Assembly (NCBI RefSeq): GCF_900108115.1
Contig: NZ_FTPU01000023.1
Location: 1 to 51,820 of the forward strand
Origin: Epilithonimonas bovis DSM 19482
GTDB taxonomy: Bacteria; Bacteroidota; Bacteroidia; Flavobacteriales; Weeksellaceae
Length of the DNA: 51,820 bases
Reading direction: 5' to 3'
Of the stretch, positions 51,599 through 51,820 are shown piece after piece. The notes beneath the pieces were generated by a model. That model did no database searches. It was not told where the DNA came from and was given only the letters and a program-made list of their open reading frames with translations. How positions within the stretch are numbered: the stretch's first letter is position 1; each line of letters starts with the position of its first letter. The position numbers and the translations under genes were made by a program.

Positions 51599-51820
51599 AT
51601 GTTAGGAAAAATAAAACAGGATTTACAGCAAAATTTATTCAAGACCAGACTTACCGAGCTTATTAATATGGATCATCCACTTGTAAAATTAGCGCATGAG
51701 ATTTCTTGGGATAAAATAGAAGCTGAGTTCGAGGGTTTATTTTCAAAAGAAGGAAGACCCTCTATTGCGGTTCGCAAAATAGCAGGAATGCTTTTGCTCA
51801 AGGAAATGTTTAAAGAAAGT
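51599..51820 (+). CDS. IS5-type transposase, N-terminal part, cut by window edge
   Basis: Starts MLGKIKQDLQQNLFKTRLTE and continues HPLVKLAHEISWDKIEAEF and VRKIAGMLLLKEMFKES, the N-terminal (DUF772-like) region of IS5-group transposases. 74 codons are in the window. The left inverted repeat should lie within 51367-51598, but it cannot be identified without the right end. Confidence 0.85.
   Translation, partial: MLGKIKQDLQQNLFKTRLTELINMDHPLVKLAHEISWDKIEAEFEGLFSKEGRPSIAVRKIAGMLLLKEMFKES

Noticed and set aside
1-51820. CRISPR arrays, complete tRNA or rRNA genes
   Set aside because: No regularly spaced repeats of CRISPR size and no complete cloverleaf were found by eye; a tRNAscan or minced run would be decisive.

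Overview
The window is a low-GC Bacteroidota chromosome segment, most likely a Flavobacteriia/Weeksellaceae genome (Chryseobacterium or a close relative). This rests on the protein types (DUF2480, the THX ribosomal protein, a Bacteroidota ComEC, integrases with Bacteroidota-type N-termini), the lack of strong Shine-Dalgarno sites, and promoters of the Bacteroidota form TTG-N19/20-TAnnTTTG (for example before rplU, hipB and the DUF937 gene). Genus is inference; no rRNA gene is present.

Layout. 1-330: tail of an IS1595-type transposase. 790-1471: rplU-rpmA. About 1825-23070: a putative 21-kb integrative mobilizable element (IME) between rpmA and dnaK, bounded by an imperfect direct repeat (1825-1846 and 23049-23070). 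It holds hipBA, a tyrosine recombinase, a shuffling hsdS locus, a type I restriction operon (hsdR, a PrrC-like anticodon nuclease, hsdM, a DUF3800 gene, a small toxin-like gene, hsdS), a mobilization module (relaxase and accessory protein), a replication module (primase, VapE helicase, iteron-like repeats), an excisionase-like gene and the integrase. 23187-30000: dnaK, then ppk/ppx (polyphosphate) and a luciferase-like oxidoreductase. 29652-34571: comEC, a second IS1595-type transposase, a GxxExxY gene, a DUF1569 gene and lpxB. 34718-36155: a small AT-rich islet with a nonsense-interrupted HEPN-like gene and an unknown gene. 36140-49899: housekeeping genes (DUF2480, guaD, DUF937, THX, aspS, a LytTR two-component pair, a CPBP protease, recQ, fic, an SDR, aroC, a thioredoxin) and a truncated cupin gene. 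49951-51820: start of another integrative element (tRNA-like 3' end fragment, integrase) and the 5' end of an IS5-type transposase.

The most interesting part is 3586-15255. Four hsdS cassettes lie in alternating orientation between 45-bp inverted repeats (44/45 identical) that keep the same reading frame, next to a dedicated recombinase. Only the copy at 6924-8123 has a start codon. Inversion would exchange specificity subunits, and two further short inverted homologies would exchange the second target-recognition domain. The operon also carries a hinge-less PrrC-like protein with a complete R-x3-E...H triad. Such nucleases are known to be held inactive by type I complexes and released when restriction is inhibited. 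A DUF3800/toxin-like pair sits between hsdM and hsdS, and a consensus promoter plus hairpin predicts a small RNA antisense to the operon just upstream of hsdS. Together this reads as a mobile, phase-variable, back-up-armed defence island.
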